Shown here: piece by piece, positions 34,201 to 45,969 of the stretch
How the letters are laid out: every line of letters starts with the position of its first letter
Position numbering within the stretch: position 1 is the first letter of the stretch
Assembly (NCBI GenBank): GCA_026874595.1
Contig: CM049322.1
Coordinates: 9,286,400 to 9,350,399 of the forward strand
Direction of reading: 5' to 3'
Source: Sipunculus nudus
Lineage: Eukaryota > Annelida > Sipuncula > Golfingiida > Sipunculidae
Length of the DNA: 64,000 nucleotides
Notes under the pieces: generated by a model
Databases searched by the model: none
Told to the model about the DNA's origin: nothing
Seen by the model: the letters and a program-made list of their open reading frames with translations, nothing else
Translations under genes and position numbers: made by a program

Positions 34201-35600
34201 ACATACAATGTGTATATTATATATTCAAAATGGGTAAATATTATCAATAAATGTTTGTGGTCAGGGTTATTTTTCTGTATTATTTCTTATTTGAATTTGA
34301 CCATCTCAACTTATAAAAATACTATCCCATTAACCGGGATTACCGGGCTTAAAAACCACGCCAAGATCACACAAACTAATTTGTTAATTGAAAGGTATGT
34401 ATTCTCATATCAGCGAGGTTACTGAAGGAACAATAACCTTTTAAATTAGGCAGAGCCCTGTGTCATACGCAAAACGGTTTCATAGAACAAGGAGGACAAA
34501 TTTAACAAACTTCTTGTTATAAGTATCAGGTACTGTGGTTGGCTTTATATTCGCGAGGCTGAAATTTTGCGCTTTCTTAATTTTTAACATTTCGCGAGGG
34601 TTCTATTTTGTTGTGACTAAAGGTTACTTCCGGATGTATTGGAAGTCATCTATTTGTACAGATGCATCATCCCCTCTTGCCGATCTTAGTTGATGGGCAT
34701 CTAATTCCCGAGGGTTTCATACTCGTGAATATGTTACATTCGCAAATATCGCGATATTTAAACCCTCCTGAATAAAATGCAACCACATTATGTACGCTAC
34801 AGCCATGTTTGATTATCCAGATCATATACAGAACAAAATCCCCAAAGACACGCATAACGGATATTCTCTGAGAACTGGGTAAAGGTATTCATTCATCTGC
34901 ATTAGGAAGAGTAATAGCATCGGCAGACATGCATGGATGAGTGAGCATCAAACATGATAACACCTGTATACAGGGCAAATACATGTGAAGCTGAGTGGTT
35001 TCTTTGTGTTTCCTGGAGGTTCACCGAATCTAGGTGCGTCAGTATGAGGGGGGATGGGGATATATCCCCCCCCCCACACACACACTTCATGGCAAGGGGC
35101 TTGGTCAATTAAATCATCCCCCACTATTCAGACATTAGTACTCCATTGGTTCCTCTTAACCTTCTTATCCCTGTCGTCTGGGTCGTTTATATCTGAGCCA
35201 CACATTTTTTTCCAGTCGTAGAACAGCTGCATCATAGACAAATCCCATTCCTCTGCGCTTTAGTGACTAAGGAAGACCTGGGTGATAACATCTGTGCCCT
35301 TTATGTGGGTTTGCGGTACATTGCACAGGGACGACGAACCTCCACTCGCACGTCTAATGCTGTCTCATGCAATATATTTCTCCTGCTTTTATTCCAGTGT
35401 AAAATGCAAGTTCCTGAGCGTGTCAACGACGCGATTCCGGTTCTGGTTATTTCGGTGTATTTAAAGCCAGTATTAAAGCGCCATCTACCGATTCAATACG
35501 GAACTGTTTAGGGGATTGTTACATCAGCATATAAGATCTGCGAGGAACCCATGTTCAACGAACCCTAACATAATGTATTCCAGGCCAGATCCAAACGGGA
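34201..35600. other. Stretch without recognised gene
   Basis: Holds a CGCGA-rich segment (34540-34760) that looks like transposon debris, a roughly 90-bp dispersed repeat copy at 34925-35045 (also near 8335 and 46165) and a (C)n(CA)n tract at 35066-35086. No exon can be supported. Confidence 0.45.
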
Positions 35601-35609
35601 AATGTATAT

Positions 35610-35611
<2 letters not shown>

Positions 35612-35665
<54 letters not shown>

Positions 35666-35690
35666 GTATATATATATACAGGTATATATA
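35612..35690. repeat. (TA)n microsatellite with ACAGG interruptions
   Basis: TA tract to about 35660, then two TATACAGG-type units. Confidence 0.9.
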
Positions 35691-35799
35691 ACTCGGTATA
35701 GGTAACTGCCTCTCTTTTTTATGCTTACTAAGATTATCTAATTCTTACCCTTAGTATGTAAATCTGCAGAGTTTCCATTTCGGTGTTGGACCACTTGAC

Positions 35800-36115
35800 A
35801 GGGCGGTAGCACTCGCTTCCAATCATTTTTATATTTGATTCCTGGTGTCACCAAGCCCCGTTGTCTACCGCACCTGCAGGTCCTGGGTTTGTAATTAACA
35901 CCATTGCTGGGTCAATACACCGAGGAACCCCCAAAGACGCAATCGTATGTGGGTGATGCACGGCTGTGGGGCACAGCCTAACCATTAAGCCTGCAGAGCG
36001 CTCACCCTGGGTGGAGGCCGACCGTGAAAAACCTCACCGCCTCGGCTGAGATTCGAACCCATGACCTGCCGGCTTTGAGTCCTGCGCTCTACCCCTGAGG
36101 CAGTTATTATTCTTG
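35800..36115 (-). repeat. tRNA-derived SINE-like element, minus strand
   Basis: Read on the minus strand from about 36112, a tRNA-like head has CAGGGGTAGAGCGCAGGACT (A-box/D-arm like) and GTCATGGGTTCGAATCTC (B box). An unrelated body follows toward 35800. The extended body favours a SINE over a free tRNA gene. Confidence 0.5.
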
Positions 36116-36597
36116 CTGTACCATAATGTATTCCAGGCCAAATCCCTAGGGATATGTAATAGTATATCTGAAAAAGGGAGGAGGCAGTGTTCTATAAAAA
36201 TAAAAATTTGCGACAACCTAGATCACCATTTTTATTTAAATTAAAATGATTCTGTACCATCCTGAGATAGCCGTTACCACACATTTTTAATCGAGAGGTT
36301 TGTTATAGATCTGTCCTGCATGTAAAAAAGGGGGTTTCAGTGACACTATGTTGCACGGTCCATTTTTTTATTAGCTCAATGCGGCCAAAGTGGTCTTTGA
36401 CCACTATCTGGTTCGGAAAAGAAAACTCAGAAGTGGTAGGATGATCCTTTTTTAAAATCGTCTCGATATTTATTAACAAAAAAGCAACGTGGTGATTAGA
36501 AGAAAAGAAATGAATGAGTTTGACTCTTTTTATATTCTTGTTCAACCTTATATTTACATACACAAACACACATATATATGTACATATATACATATAT

Positions 36598-36756
36598 AGC
36601 GTAAGGAAAGAGTGACTCCTTTAAGATAGACTAACTTGTTTATTAATGCATGAGCTTTCGAAGCGCACAGGCTTCTTTATCAGGTGGTAATTAGGTGGCG
36701 TATAATAAACAAGTTAGTCTATCTAAAAGGCGTCACTCTTTATCTTTACCTACGCT
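36598..36756. repeat. Long inverted repeat (hairpin, MITE-like)
   Basis: The arm at 36598-36642 (AGCGTAAGG, AAAGAGTGACTCCTTTAAGA, TAGACTAACTTGTTTA) is mirrored at 36706-36756 with few mismatches. The 63-base loop contains GCATGAGCTTTCGAAG..AGGCTTCTTTATCAGGTG. From memory, similar loop wording is frequent at ends of invertebrate retroelements (possibly Penelope-like), but no coding part is present. Confidence 0.75.
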
Positions 36757-36775
36757 TCTACTACAGAGTATAACA

Positions 36776-36778
<3 letters not shown>

Positions 36779-36821
<43 letters not shown>

Positions 36822-36850
36822 TTCTAATGCTGAATATTTACATGACATGT

Positions 36851-36897
<47 letters not shown>
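36779..36897. repeat. Two (TA)n microsatellites
   Basis: TA tracts at about 36779-36820 and 36854-36896, separated by a 33-base unique segment. They lie directly downstream of the hairpin. Confidence 0.9.
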
Positions 36898-36898
<1 letters not shown>

Positions 36899-37549
36899 AT
36901 TCGTTATATCTCAAATTTGGCATAGGGTACGTGTGTGAAAAAAAGTATCGTTTAAAACTACATACAAATATCGCCAGGCTTTTTTTTATTATATATTAAT
37001 AATCTTTTATCATATTAAATTTTAAATTTATAAAAACGATCTGTGATATAAACAATACTTATTTTGTTAAAATAACCTATAATTACTACATTAAAAAAGA
37101 TATCGGAAAATAAAAAGTATCCTTTAATACTGTTTTGAGAAAACGGCCAAAAACGGTTTGGGAAGAGAAATGTCGTTTTGAGTGGAAGAATAACCGCTAG
37201 TGACAGTCGTATATTTTCACTAAACTTTCTGATGTGAATCGGTTTCAATGTATTAATTATAAAATTAAATAGTTTGTCAATGTAAAAAAAGACGAATTTG
37301 CTAGGCGAAATGACAACTGGAGAACCGTCAAACTGAGGTAGGGGGAGCTTACTGGTCGGAGCGGTTGGTCATCGGTAATCAGGCCATGAGCTACGGCGCC
37401 GGGGGCACGCGTCAGGTGTGAAGTGACTGATTAGAAACGATTACACCCCGCACTCATTCACACTACCTTATACCCTGATCCAATTAACAGCTTGTCTCTC
37501 CCACTCACAATTATACATGAGACACTACATAGCTAGCAGCAACACATGC

Positions 37550-37551
<2 letters not shown>

Positions 37552-37583
<32 letters not shown>

Positions 37584-37584
37584 T

Positions 37585-37621
<37 letters not shown>
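37552..37621. repeat. (TC)n microsatellite
   Basis: TC/CTTT tract. On the minus strand it reads as an Arg-Glu repeat that truncates the adjacent transposon frame. Confidence 0.95.
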
Positions 37622-37624
<3 letters not shown>

Positions 37625-37873
37625 TGACCAGCTATTGGGTAAAAGGGGAGGACGAATGTTCATAAACGCGCTAAATCGTGCTGCGGCCGATCTTCCTTTA
37701 CCGATCGATCTTATAGCCAAGACTCCGGCGCGGTTCACTTCCCACAATATGTTAGCGGGCGACGTGGTGGTGTTTGTTGGTGCCACTATCCTCTCACGAA
37801 ATTCATTGGTGCAACGCAGTCCCATACTGCTGCACCACCCTCGGCGTTTACCTCCACTAACGACAAATTCCAT
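37622..37873 (-). pseudogene. Fragment of a Mutator-like transposase-type protein (tentative)
   Basis: About 84 minus-strand codons with GKRRGWCSSMGLRCTNEF, then EVNRAGVLAIRSIGKGRSAA and RFSAFMNIRPP. This pattern (NR..vla.rsiGkG, FC.. .MN.PPP) is how I recall the N-terminal part of Mutator-like transposase-domain proteins common in mollusc genomes. The frame then runs into the GA/TC microsatellite, so the rest of the protein is missing. The recognition is from memory and not a database hit. Confidence 0.4.
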
Positions 37874-39540
37874 CGTGTCCGTGTCACCTGGACGCTATTC
37901 AGATGGATACCATAAAATGGACGCCGACAGCTGGACGCTATGAAAATCGACGCTGATCAGCTGGACGCTGTTCATTTAGACGCTATCCGGACACTATGCG
38001 AATCATATAATAATAATAAGGGATAATCATACAAAAGAAAGCAGTGTTAAGCCACCAATACAACCCATTGTTATTGGTTGTTAATATTATTCAGTTTTGT
38101 CAATTTCGGAACCATAGGCATCGGCCTATATCGACCGTTTGTGGTGACATGTATCATTAATAGACGACCACAACAGCAAAGTGTGATAAAACTGTGTCAG
38201 TAAAAATTTTTCTTTAAACGTAGGTTTGCGTATTTTTTGCTAAACCACCAAACGCTTCATCGCGCAATGATTTATAGTTTCTAAGGGCAATAAGCCGTAC
38301 CGTATTTTCCAGATTGACAAATATGACAATGAGAAAATGTCGTAGGAGATAGAACTGCTAATAATAGGTAACAGTCATTGCCTTTTCATCACTTGTTACA
38401 ACAGTCTTTATGCTTGGTTAAAATACGAAACTTTCCTGCGGCATGACGTTGTAGACGTTTACCTATATATTGAAATACGATATGACGAGAATAAACATAC
38501 TTGTGTATATACATTGTACATTGTCATGTGATTTTGTACATATGTGTTTTTTATTTCAATGATTTATTTTTCAAAGACAATCTGATGACTTTAGACACCA
38601 GTGAATACAAGATAAAATGTTTAAATAATAATGTGAACACCAGACATAAAATCAGAAAGACATTGCTGTTTCCCGGAGCTTTATCAGTTTAACCGGTAGG
38701 TAGCGCGGATCAAAGGCCGTTTGCCGTCTTTAAATTAATTAGTGCTGTAATAACAATAACTCTACACTTGAGGTCTAATGCTAATTGAGCATATCTGTAA
38801 TCGTCACATGACACGGCGGGTACCTCCGTACTGGGGGTATATGTGTACGTTTTCCTATATATAAAGTCATTTATATACAAAGTTTGAAACGATTTACACC
38901 TGTTTGGAATAAATGTGTATAAATTCCAAAAGATCGATTCCTTTTGTATGTACATTATATGTGTGGATGATTTTGGGAATTAAACATAGTACATGTTAAT
39001 CGTAACCTTTAATACTAAAGTGTAAATATGTTTTATTGTTATATCATAAAAAAAGTAAATTATGTATAAATCGTATCTTACCTCCAGTGCATTTTGGTAC
39101 GATGTCGCCGGTCCTTCTTGTGACTGCATGTATTGGTAGATAAGTTTAAATCCTCGTCCTGTTTAACTTATATATACGGCATCTGACGTTTCCATATTGT
39201 GAGTATCATGCATGTGAGTGATATTTGCTATATATACCAGAAGTGAAATTGAACAAATTTATCTTAAAGTTTGCATCAAGGGACATAAAAAAATTAATAC
39301 GAACGTGTTTCAATGGCATTGTTTAATTAACATTAAACAACATATACCGTTTGAAATGTAACAATCAAAAGATAAGATAGAATATTCACCAATAAGATTT
39401 AATGTGATCATAACACTGAATTTACAGAATCATAGTCATATGATTGAATCGTTTTATTTTCCAAAATATCTAAAATAAGCACACGGGGCGTCTATCTGAG
39501 AATACACCGCAAATCTGAACAGCATCCATTTCCGAGGTGC
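37874..39540. other. Stretch without recognised gene
   Basis: At 37885-37995 there is a degenerate series of (T/C)GGACGCTAT words with GATCAGCTGGACGC, probably a small minisatellite or transposon edge. The remainder shows nothing I can support. Confidence 0.45.
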
Positions 39541-39669
39541 ATCTCTCTCTCTCTCTCATCATCATCATCGGCAATCGGGAGGTTGTGGACTCGGTTCCCT
39601 TCGGCAGTGATCCGACTTTTCTGTATACCATGTTCAATTTCTCTATACAATGAGAGAGAGAGAGGGAGA

Positions 39670-39707
<38 letters not shown>

Positions 39708-39710
39708 GGC
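39541..39710. repeat. Degraded SINE family 1 copy flanked by GA/TC microsatellites
   Basis: GGCAATCGGGAGGTTGTGG, then the tail GGCAGTGATCCGACTTTTCTG and TATACC, match the SINE at 32610-32670 with a mutated B box. A (TC)n at 39543-39558 and a (GA)n at 39653-39704 flank it. Confidence 0.6.
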
Positions 39711-40143
39711 ATGTGGCACAGACAGCTGCCGTGGCCAACAACATAGCACGTTTGCCGCACTGCCACAGAGGGTAAGTAGTTGATTCTGGAACTCCCTGAT
39801 GTACTGATTCCATGTTTTCGTCATTTGACGACGAGTTATTATAAAACATGAGAGAAATAGAGCGATCATTTAAAATGGTATCCTTCCTTTGACGTACTTC
39901 TACAGATAATTTGGTTGCTTACATCATCAAATGTTGTTTGGTATTGATATCCTTTATAATGGAACAAAAATATTGTTATTTTCTATGATAAATGTCCAGC
40001 AACAAGAATAAGATGTGTAAAAATAATAGCGTTCAATGTCGATTTTTCTTGTCGTCCAAACCTCGGAATGTTGTTAATTTGTATAGCCTATATACCGTAC
40101 ATTGAAATGCATTCATGTTCTGGTCATGAAAAACACACTTTCG

Positions 40144-40560
40144 TCAATTGACTGTTAAAATATAACAAAATTGAGGGACTGAGTAATATGCAAGTTTCAT
40201 AAGAGCCGCCGCGTCAATGCCCAGCAGCACCAATCTCGCTTTGTATAAACCGGCACGCCCAGCCCGACCACGCCAATCCCGACCACGTCCAGGATCTGCG
40301 CGCCTTACCCGACCGCGCTCATTTAGACTGTGATCATCTGCAGTATGTGACTGTCTCTCGCTCAGATAGTAAATTGTACCTTCGCTCGTTCTATTCTTTT
40401 CTCTTCGACCCATGACCTTCAGTTTGAAGATAGTGTATATTATAGAAGAAGGAACGATGTATTCGGTAATGGTTTTGGCGATGTAATGATGGACTCTGAG
40501 AGAAAATGTAATAGGGTAAAGCAAGGTCAATAAAACACAAATAACAATCGGTAAATTCAT
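40144..40560 (-). CDS. Small minus-strand open frame with signal-peptide-like start
   Basis: A 138-residue frame starting MNLPIVICVLLTLLYPITFS, a textbook hydrophobic signal sequence. A short hydrophilic part and an Arg/Gly-rich segment (GRGRDWRGRAGRAG) follow; the DNA there is locally GC-rich, unlike its surroundings. There is no recognised domain. It might be a genuine short secreted peptide whose real exon ends early at a splice site, or a chance frame through repeat DNA. Confidence 0.25.
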   Translation of the reverse strand: MNLPIVICVLLTLLYPITFSLRVHHYIAKTITEYIVPSSIIYTIFKLKVMGRREKNRTSEGTIYYLSERQSHTADDHSLNERGRVRRADPGRGRDWRGRAGRAGLYKARLVLLGIDAAALMKLAYYSVPQFCYILTVN

Positions 40561-40699
40561 CTTTCTAGGTATATTCTTTTTGCCGTGACACTAACGTATT
40601 TTGGGGCAGTGAGAGTACGATGTACAGTTTACTTCTGGGTTAGAAGTACCGGGGGAAGTGTTTGTATTAATTATTGCCAATTAGCAAGTGCCTGTAATA

Positions 40700-42080
40700 A
40701 AGACACTTCTCTGTCTGCTCCTCTGTATGTCTCCATGTGTCCATCTTCTCGTGTCAGTCTGTCAATGTCTGCTTCCTTGTGTCTGTCTTGTGTGTCTGTC
40801 TCCTTGTGTCCGTCGGTCTATGACTGTCACCTTGTGTCCGTCTGTCTGTGTCTGTCTCCTCGTGTCCGTCTGTCTATGTCTGTCTCCTCGTGTCCGTCTG
40901 TCTGTGCCTGTCTCCTAGTGTCCGTCTGTCTATGTGTGTCACCTTGTGTCCGTTTGTCTGTGTTTATCCCCGTGTCTGTCTCCTTGTGTCCGTCTGTCTG
41001 TCTCCTTGTGTCCGTCTGTCTGTGACTGTCCCTGTGTCTAACTCCACGTGTCCGTCTGTCTGTGTCTGTCCCTGTGTCTGTCTCCACGTTTCCGTCTGTC
41101 TGTGTCTGTCTCCTTGTGTCTGTCTCTGCCTGTGTCTTTCCCTATGTCCCTCTCCTTGTGTCCGTCTGTCTTTGACTGTCACCTTGTGTCCGTCTGTCTG
41201 TGTGTGTCTCCTCGTGTTCGTCTGTCTATGTCTGTCTCCTCGTGTCCGTCTGTCTATGTGTGTCACCTTGTGTCCGTTTGTCTGTGTCTATCCCTGTGCC
41301 TGTCTCCTAGCGTCCATCTTCTCGTATCCGTCTGTCTGTGTCTGTCTCCCTGTGTTCGTCTGCCTCTGTCTGTCCCTGTGTCTATCTCCTTGCGTCCATC
41401 TTTTCTTGTCCTTCTGTCTGTGTCTGTCTCCTTGTATCCGTCTGTCTCTGTCTGCTCCTGTGTATATCTCCTTGTGTCTATCTCGTGTCAGTCTGTCATT
41501 GTCTGTCTCCTCGTGTCCGTCTGTCTCTGTTTGTCTCCTTGTGTCCGTCTGTCTATGCCTGTCCCTGTGTCTATATCCGTTTGTCCGTCTCCTCGTGTCC
41601 GTCTGTCTGTCTCCTTGTGTCCGTCTGTCTGTGTCTTTTCCTGTGTCTCTCTCCTTGTATCCGTCTTTCTGTGTCTGTCACCTTGTGTCCGTTTGTATGT
41701 GTCTCTCCCTGTGTCTGTCTCCTTGTGTCCATCTTCTCGTGTCCGTCTGTCTGTGTGTGTCTCCTTGTATCCGTCTGTCTGTGTGTGTCTTCTCGTGTCC
41801 GTCTGTCTGTGCCTGTCTCCTAGTGTCCGTCTGTCTATGTGTGTCACCTTGTGTCCGTTTGTCTGTGTTTATCCCTGTGTCTGTCTCCTAGCGTCCATCT
41901 TCTCGGATCCGTCTGCCCGTGTCTGTCTCCTTGTGTCCGTCTGTATGTATCTATTCTTGTGTCCGTCTCCTCGTGTCCGTCTGTCTGTGTCTGTCTCCTT
42001 GTGTCGGTCTGTCTATGTCTGTCCCTGTGTCTGTCTCCTTGTGTCCGTCTGTCTGTATGTCCCTTTGTCTGTCTCTGTGT
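40700..42080. repeat. TGTC/CCGTCTGTCTGTG-rich minisatellite
   Basis: Degenerate tandem array of TGTCTGTCTCC, TTGTGTCCGTCTGTCTGTG and variants (CTCGTGTCC, CCCTGTGTC), with sub-periods mixing around 28-30 and about 20 bases. It is nearly stop-free in several frames on both strands, giving Cys/Ser/Val-rich or Asp/Arg/Thr-rich pseudo-proteins of up to about 390 residues that should not be annotated as genes. Confidence 0.95.
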
Positions 42081-44929
42081 GCGATGTTTTACTTTCTCCA
42101 AATAGAATCTTTAATAAACCAAAGCATGATACGAACCGAAGATCTATTGGAAATTCCGATCCATATACACTGCCAACAAACCAGACATGCCTCTATTTTA
42201 ACTTGGCTGAACATTCCGTAGGTTAGGTGGGTAAATGACATACGGGCCATCGAGCAAACTATATAACGAGATAGCCACTCCAAAAAAGCATAAGGACCTC
42301 GAACACTTTTACAAGAGCGGATAAAAGACATGACACAAGGAGTGAGTTTTAGCAGAAAAGTTTAAAAATAAAACAGGTTACCGTGTAGACATCGAAGAAA
42401 ATCTTGGTTTCATAATGAATAATTAATAGTGAGCCAGGTTTCATAATGAATAATTAATAGTGAGCCATGTTACAAGTCCCAGAACGGCATTGTTTTGGGT
42501 TTGTCTATCCCTCTGACTGTCTGTCCGTCCTTCAGGTTTTCGTTTAAGTCCGATAACTTTCCTAAATAATACCTGATTTCATTCATATTTGAGTCAATTA
42601 TTGCTGTCATGCTTACCTTAGATGAGACTGGTTTTGGTGTGTCTGTCTGATAAGATTATAATACAATAGGATCTTTCATTGTTCACATGATAAATCAGCA
42701 CTTTACTTTCTCTAATCACCAACAGGTGTCGCTAGCGGAGGACATGAACTCCTTGAATTTTCTTTTTCTATGATGTCAATTGCTTTGAACTGCTTTGCTA
42801 CTATGGCCCATCTACATTCATAAGCGCGCTGATAACTTCACAGGCCGGGGAACAATGCTCCTTGTACAATAGTATCTACGGCGCATCTATTGTCTCACGA
42901 CACAATCAATCTGACTGGCGTACCTGGTTTACGCTCAACACATACAAAGATACAGCTTACCCGAGAAATAAATAACCAATAATTAAACAAATCAAGCCAA
43001 TAATGTCCGAATATTACGAATCCACCCCGTGGGAGTAAAATAATTAAGGTTTTGTGGAATATGTCCTTATTAATGGAGGATGAAGGTGTTTGTCAGATGT
43101 AATGTTTATTTACGGAATAAAGTTTCTTTTTTTATCTCGAGAGGGATAGGTTTAATCTATTTGTAATTTATGTGCTGATGGTGTTACATTGATTACACAC
43201 ACAATTGTTTCGTTGATGGAGTCCTCACATAACTTTGAATTACTGGAATCACCATAGTTTGACGACGTATAATGAGTTGCTAATTTAATGCCTGCTGATG
43301 ATTATCCCATTAAACGGCTGGATATATAGCTTTCGGCACTCACGAATGAATATTATTCCTTCTCTGCAGAAAGCTTGCAGAAAGCCCCCTTTCTTATATC
43401 TGTAAGCCAACATCACTAGGAAATGTCATAGCTTTAGCTTATATTATGAAATTATTCTGAAAATTCTCAAACGATGTCAAACTACAATATACGTCGCGTT
43501 ATGTTTATTTCAAAACATTTCAGAGCGCAGTTATCATCAATAAAATTTAGAGATATCTTTACAATTCGACCCGTCTCTGTAAGTTACAGGGGCGTCACTT
43601 ATGAACCAGTTTAATGATTTGACCGGTTTTAATGGTGTTAGTCTGCCTATAAGAAGTCCATGTTTTCCAAAAATAATACAGGTTACGTTACTCCCATGGT
43701 GTATAGTTAATTAATTGGATTATTTTGTTTTTACATTTTGTCTTCATCCTACACGTACGTATTTCCCTGGACCGTTTTGTGATTAAAAAAATATAAACGA
43801 TAGGTCCATGGCCTGTAAGTGGCACTGTCTATTGAATGAGGATGAAGGTATCTATATGATAAGGAGGATACGTTATTATAAAAGGGGCCCAATCACCTAT
43901 AAAGCATGTTGAATTAACACGAAAAATAGCTTCTTCCCTTAAAAATGAATTTGTACCTGCCAAAATATTGCCCTAAAATCGTTTGCTTACTCCTATTAAC
44001 GAGTGTTAAAAACAGTGGACCGGGCGCGATCACACCTGTCAACATAAAACACAGCGGCCGATCGCCCGGCCACAACAGGTTTCAATCAGGAGATGCCATG
44101 ACTGACTTGGTCCAAAAAATGTAATACATGTTCCCGCTGGCAAAAACATTGAGTGTTGAGGCTCACAATCTGACCTCTGGTCACGCGGCCTTGTTATAGT
44201 AAACAGTCACTTTGACGCGTTTGAGTGAAACAGACTTTAATGAAATAATGTACCAAAGAACCAAACTGAACTTCTATCTTATGTATTTTCCTGCCAATGC
44301 GTTACCTCTACCTGCATTCCCGCACTCTTGTAAAGCCAGTGACGTACAGTTTATCCATTCAAAACGAGGAATTTTTTATGGTGCTTCCCGCGACAGAACG
44401 ACTATGCTTCTAGGGTCATCCCTGGCTGTCTTCGGACAAATGATTACTCCACATTCAATTGAAACCACACATATTTTATCAAATCGACCATCTGATTTGT
44501 TATTGTAAGAAAGAGCAAAATAAAACATGAGACTGAAACTTATACTAAAATATTCAATATTTTATGTTTAACGGTTTCATTCATTTTACTTAAGATTTTA
44601 ACACGTGTTAAAGAGCGGTCTGTCAAACCTGTCAGCCATTAGTAAACGCCACTTTTTACCATTCAAGCTGGAAACCTTTTTCGTAAGATATCAGTACATG
44701 TATACACTAACTAATCACTTTGTGTAGTGAGGTCATCTAAGTTGGAATGTTATACCTCTTATTGGTCCCAAACATTTTGCAGTCCTTGAAAAAAATTGCT
44801 TATTATGGGTACAGTTACATCAATTATGCAAACCTCACCGGGATTGACCAATCGAGCTCTTCAGAACTAACGGACAAACTAAAAACAGTGTATATACTTG
44901 CAATATACAAAATGAATAGACCTTGTAAA
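42081..44929. other. Non-coding stretch with repeats
   Basis: A 32-bp tandem duplication lies at about 42409-42475 (CATAATGAATAATTAATAGT units). At 43800-43870 is a repeat block (GTGGCACTGTCTATTGAATG) shared with 12150-12185 and, inverted, with 51590-51645. No exon can be supported. Confidence 0.5.
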
Positions 44930-45336
44930 CAGGAAAACTTATCAACCCCAGTAACTCGATATCATATAGTTCCACCATTTGTTGACAGATGGCGCTACGA
45001 CAGGGAATTTCCATGACTCGCCAGAATATGCGATCCTTCATATTGAATTCGTAAGAGTAACAAGACCTGTGTCAGTTTTTTTTAATCTCTAGCTCGTCGG
45101 TTAAGACAGTTGTTTGTGAAAATTCTCTAATCTAATGTGACACCACGTAAGGTCATCGTCATTCCATATAACCCAAAAAGGACAAATAATCTGAGTTGTT
45201 TGATATTGTAAGCTGCGTGTATACTACGGGCGTGCTGAGTTTATTAACCATGAGTGATCACAAGCCAGGCTGTCAATAATGATGACCGCTCTGATTATAC
45301 TCGGCTCTACACAGGACGTTATTGCTTCAACTGGAG
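44930..45336 (+). promoter_or_regulatory. Third, diverged promoter/first-exon copy
   Basis: Colinear with 440-798 and 6740-7119: GACAGATGGCGCTACGA..GGGAATTT, TAAGGTCATCGTC, TTGTAAGCTGCGTG, then an exon-like end at donor 45336/45337 (CTGGAG|GTGAGT). Here the frame from ATG 45279 (MMTALIILGSTQDVIASTG) stays open into the donor, unlike the right copy, which has TGA at the matching place. The NLR exon remnants at 47170-48031 lie downstream, as expected if this was the promoter of the duplicated, now dead NLR. Confidence 0.5.
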
Positions 45337-45713
45337 GTGAGTCGTATTATCACCATTCTTTAGTCTGTCCTTTTTATATCATTGTAAAGTTTATTACGGG
45401 TACGGATATAGAAAAGGCGTGACACCTGTCGTAACAGAACATTGGGTTGTATCCAAATGGTTGTGCCTTGATTTGCTGCTAATTCCTGTCTACATCTTAC
45501 CTTATTCATCGATATAAGCATCCGTTCTTATAAACATATATATTGATTATATGCAAAGCGACTTGGTCGATTGATTTCTTTTCGCTGGTTCTTTAACTAA
45601 TTTATTATTTAATGTCCCACCTGTTTTTGCTCCAAATTTCGACAGATAAAAAGACAAATAAATAAACAATAATAAAATGAAGCCTAACTTAACCCATAGG
45701 CCTACATATGGCA

Positions 45714-45787
<74 letters not shown>

Positions 45788-45922
45788 ACAGAATTATGTC
45801 TTTCTTCAGACTAACTAAGGTTACAAGCTTTTTCATGTTTATAATTTATATCTTTAAAATATATTGTTCAATATTTTATATTATATAAATGACATATTGT
45901 TGTTCCGTTATATGTATTATAT

Positions 45923-45969
<47 letters not shown>

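Noticed and set aside
40848-42226. Long Cys/Ser/Val-rich frames (about 350-390 codons) that could be mistaken for a Cys-rich secreted protein
   Set aside because: They consist wholly of TGTC/CCGTC repeat translation. Other frames and the opposite strand are equally open.
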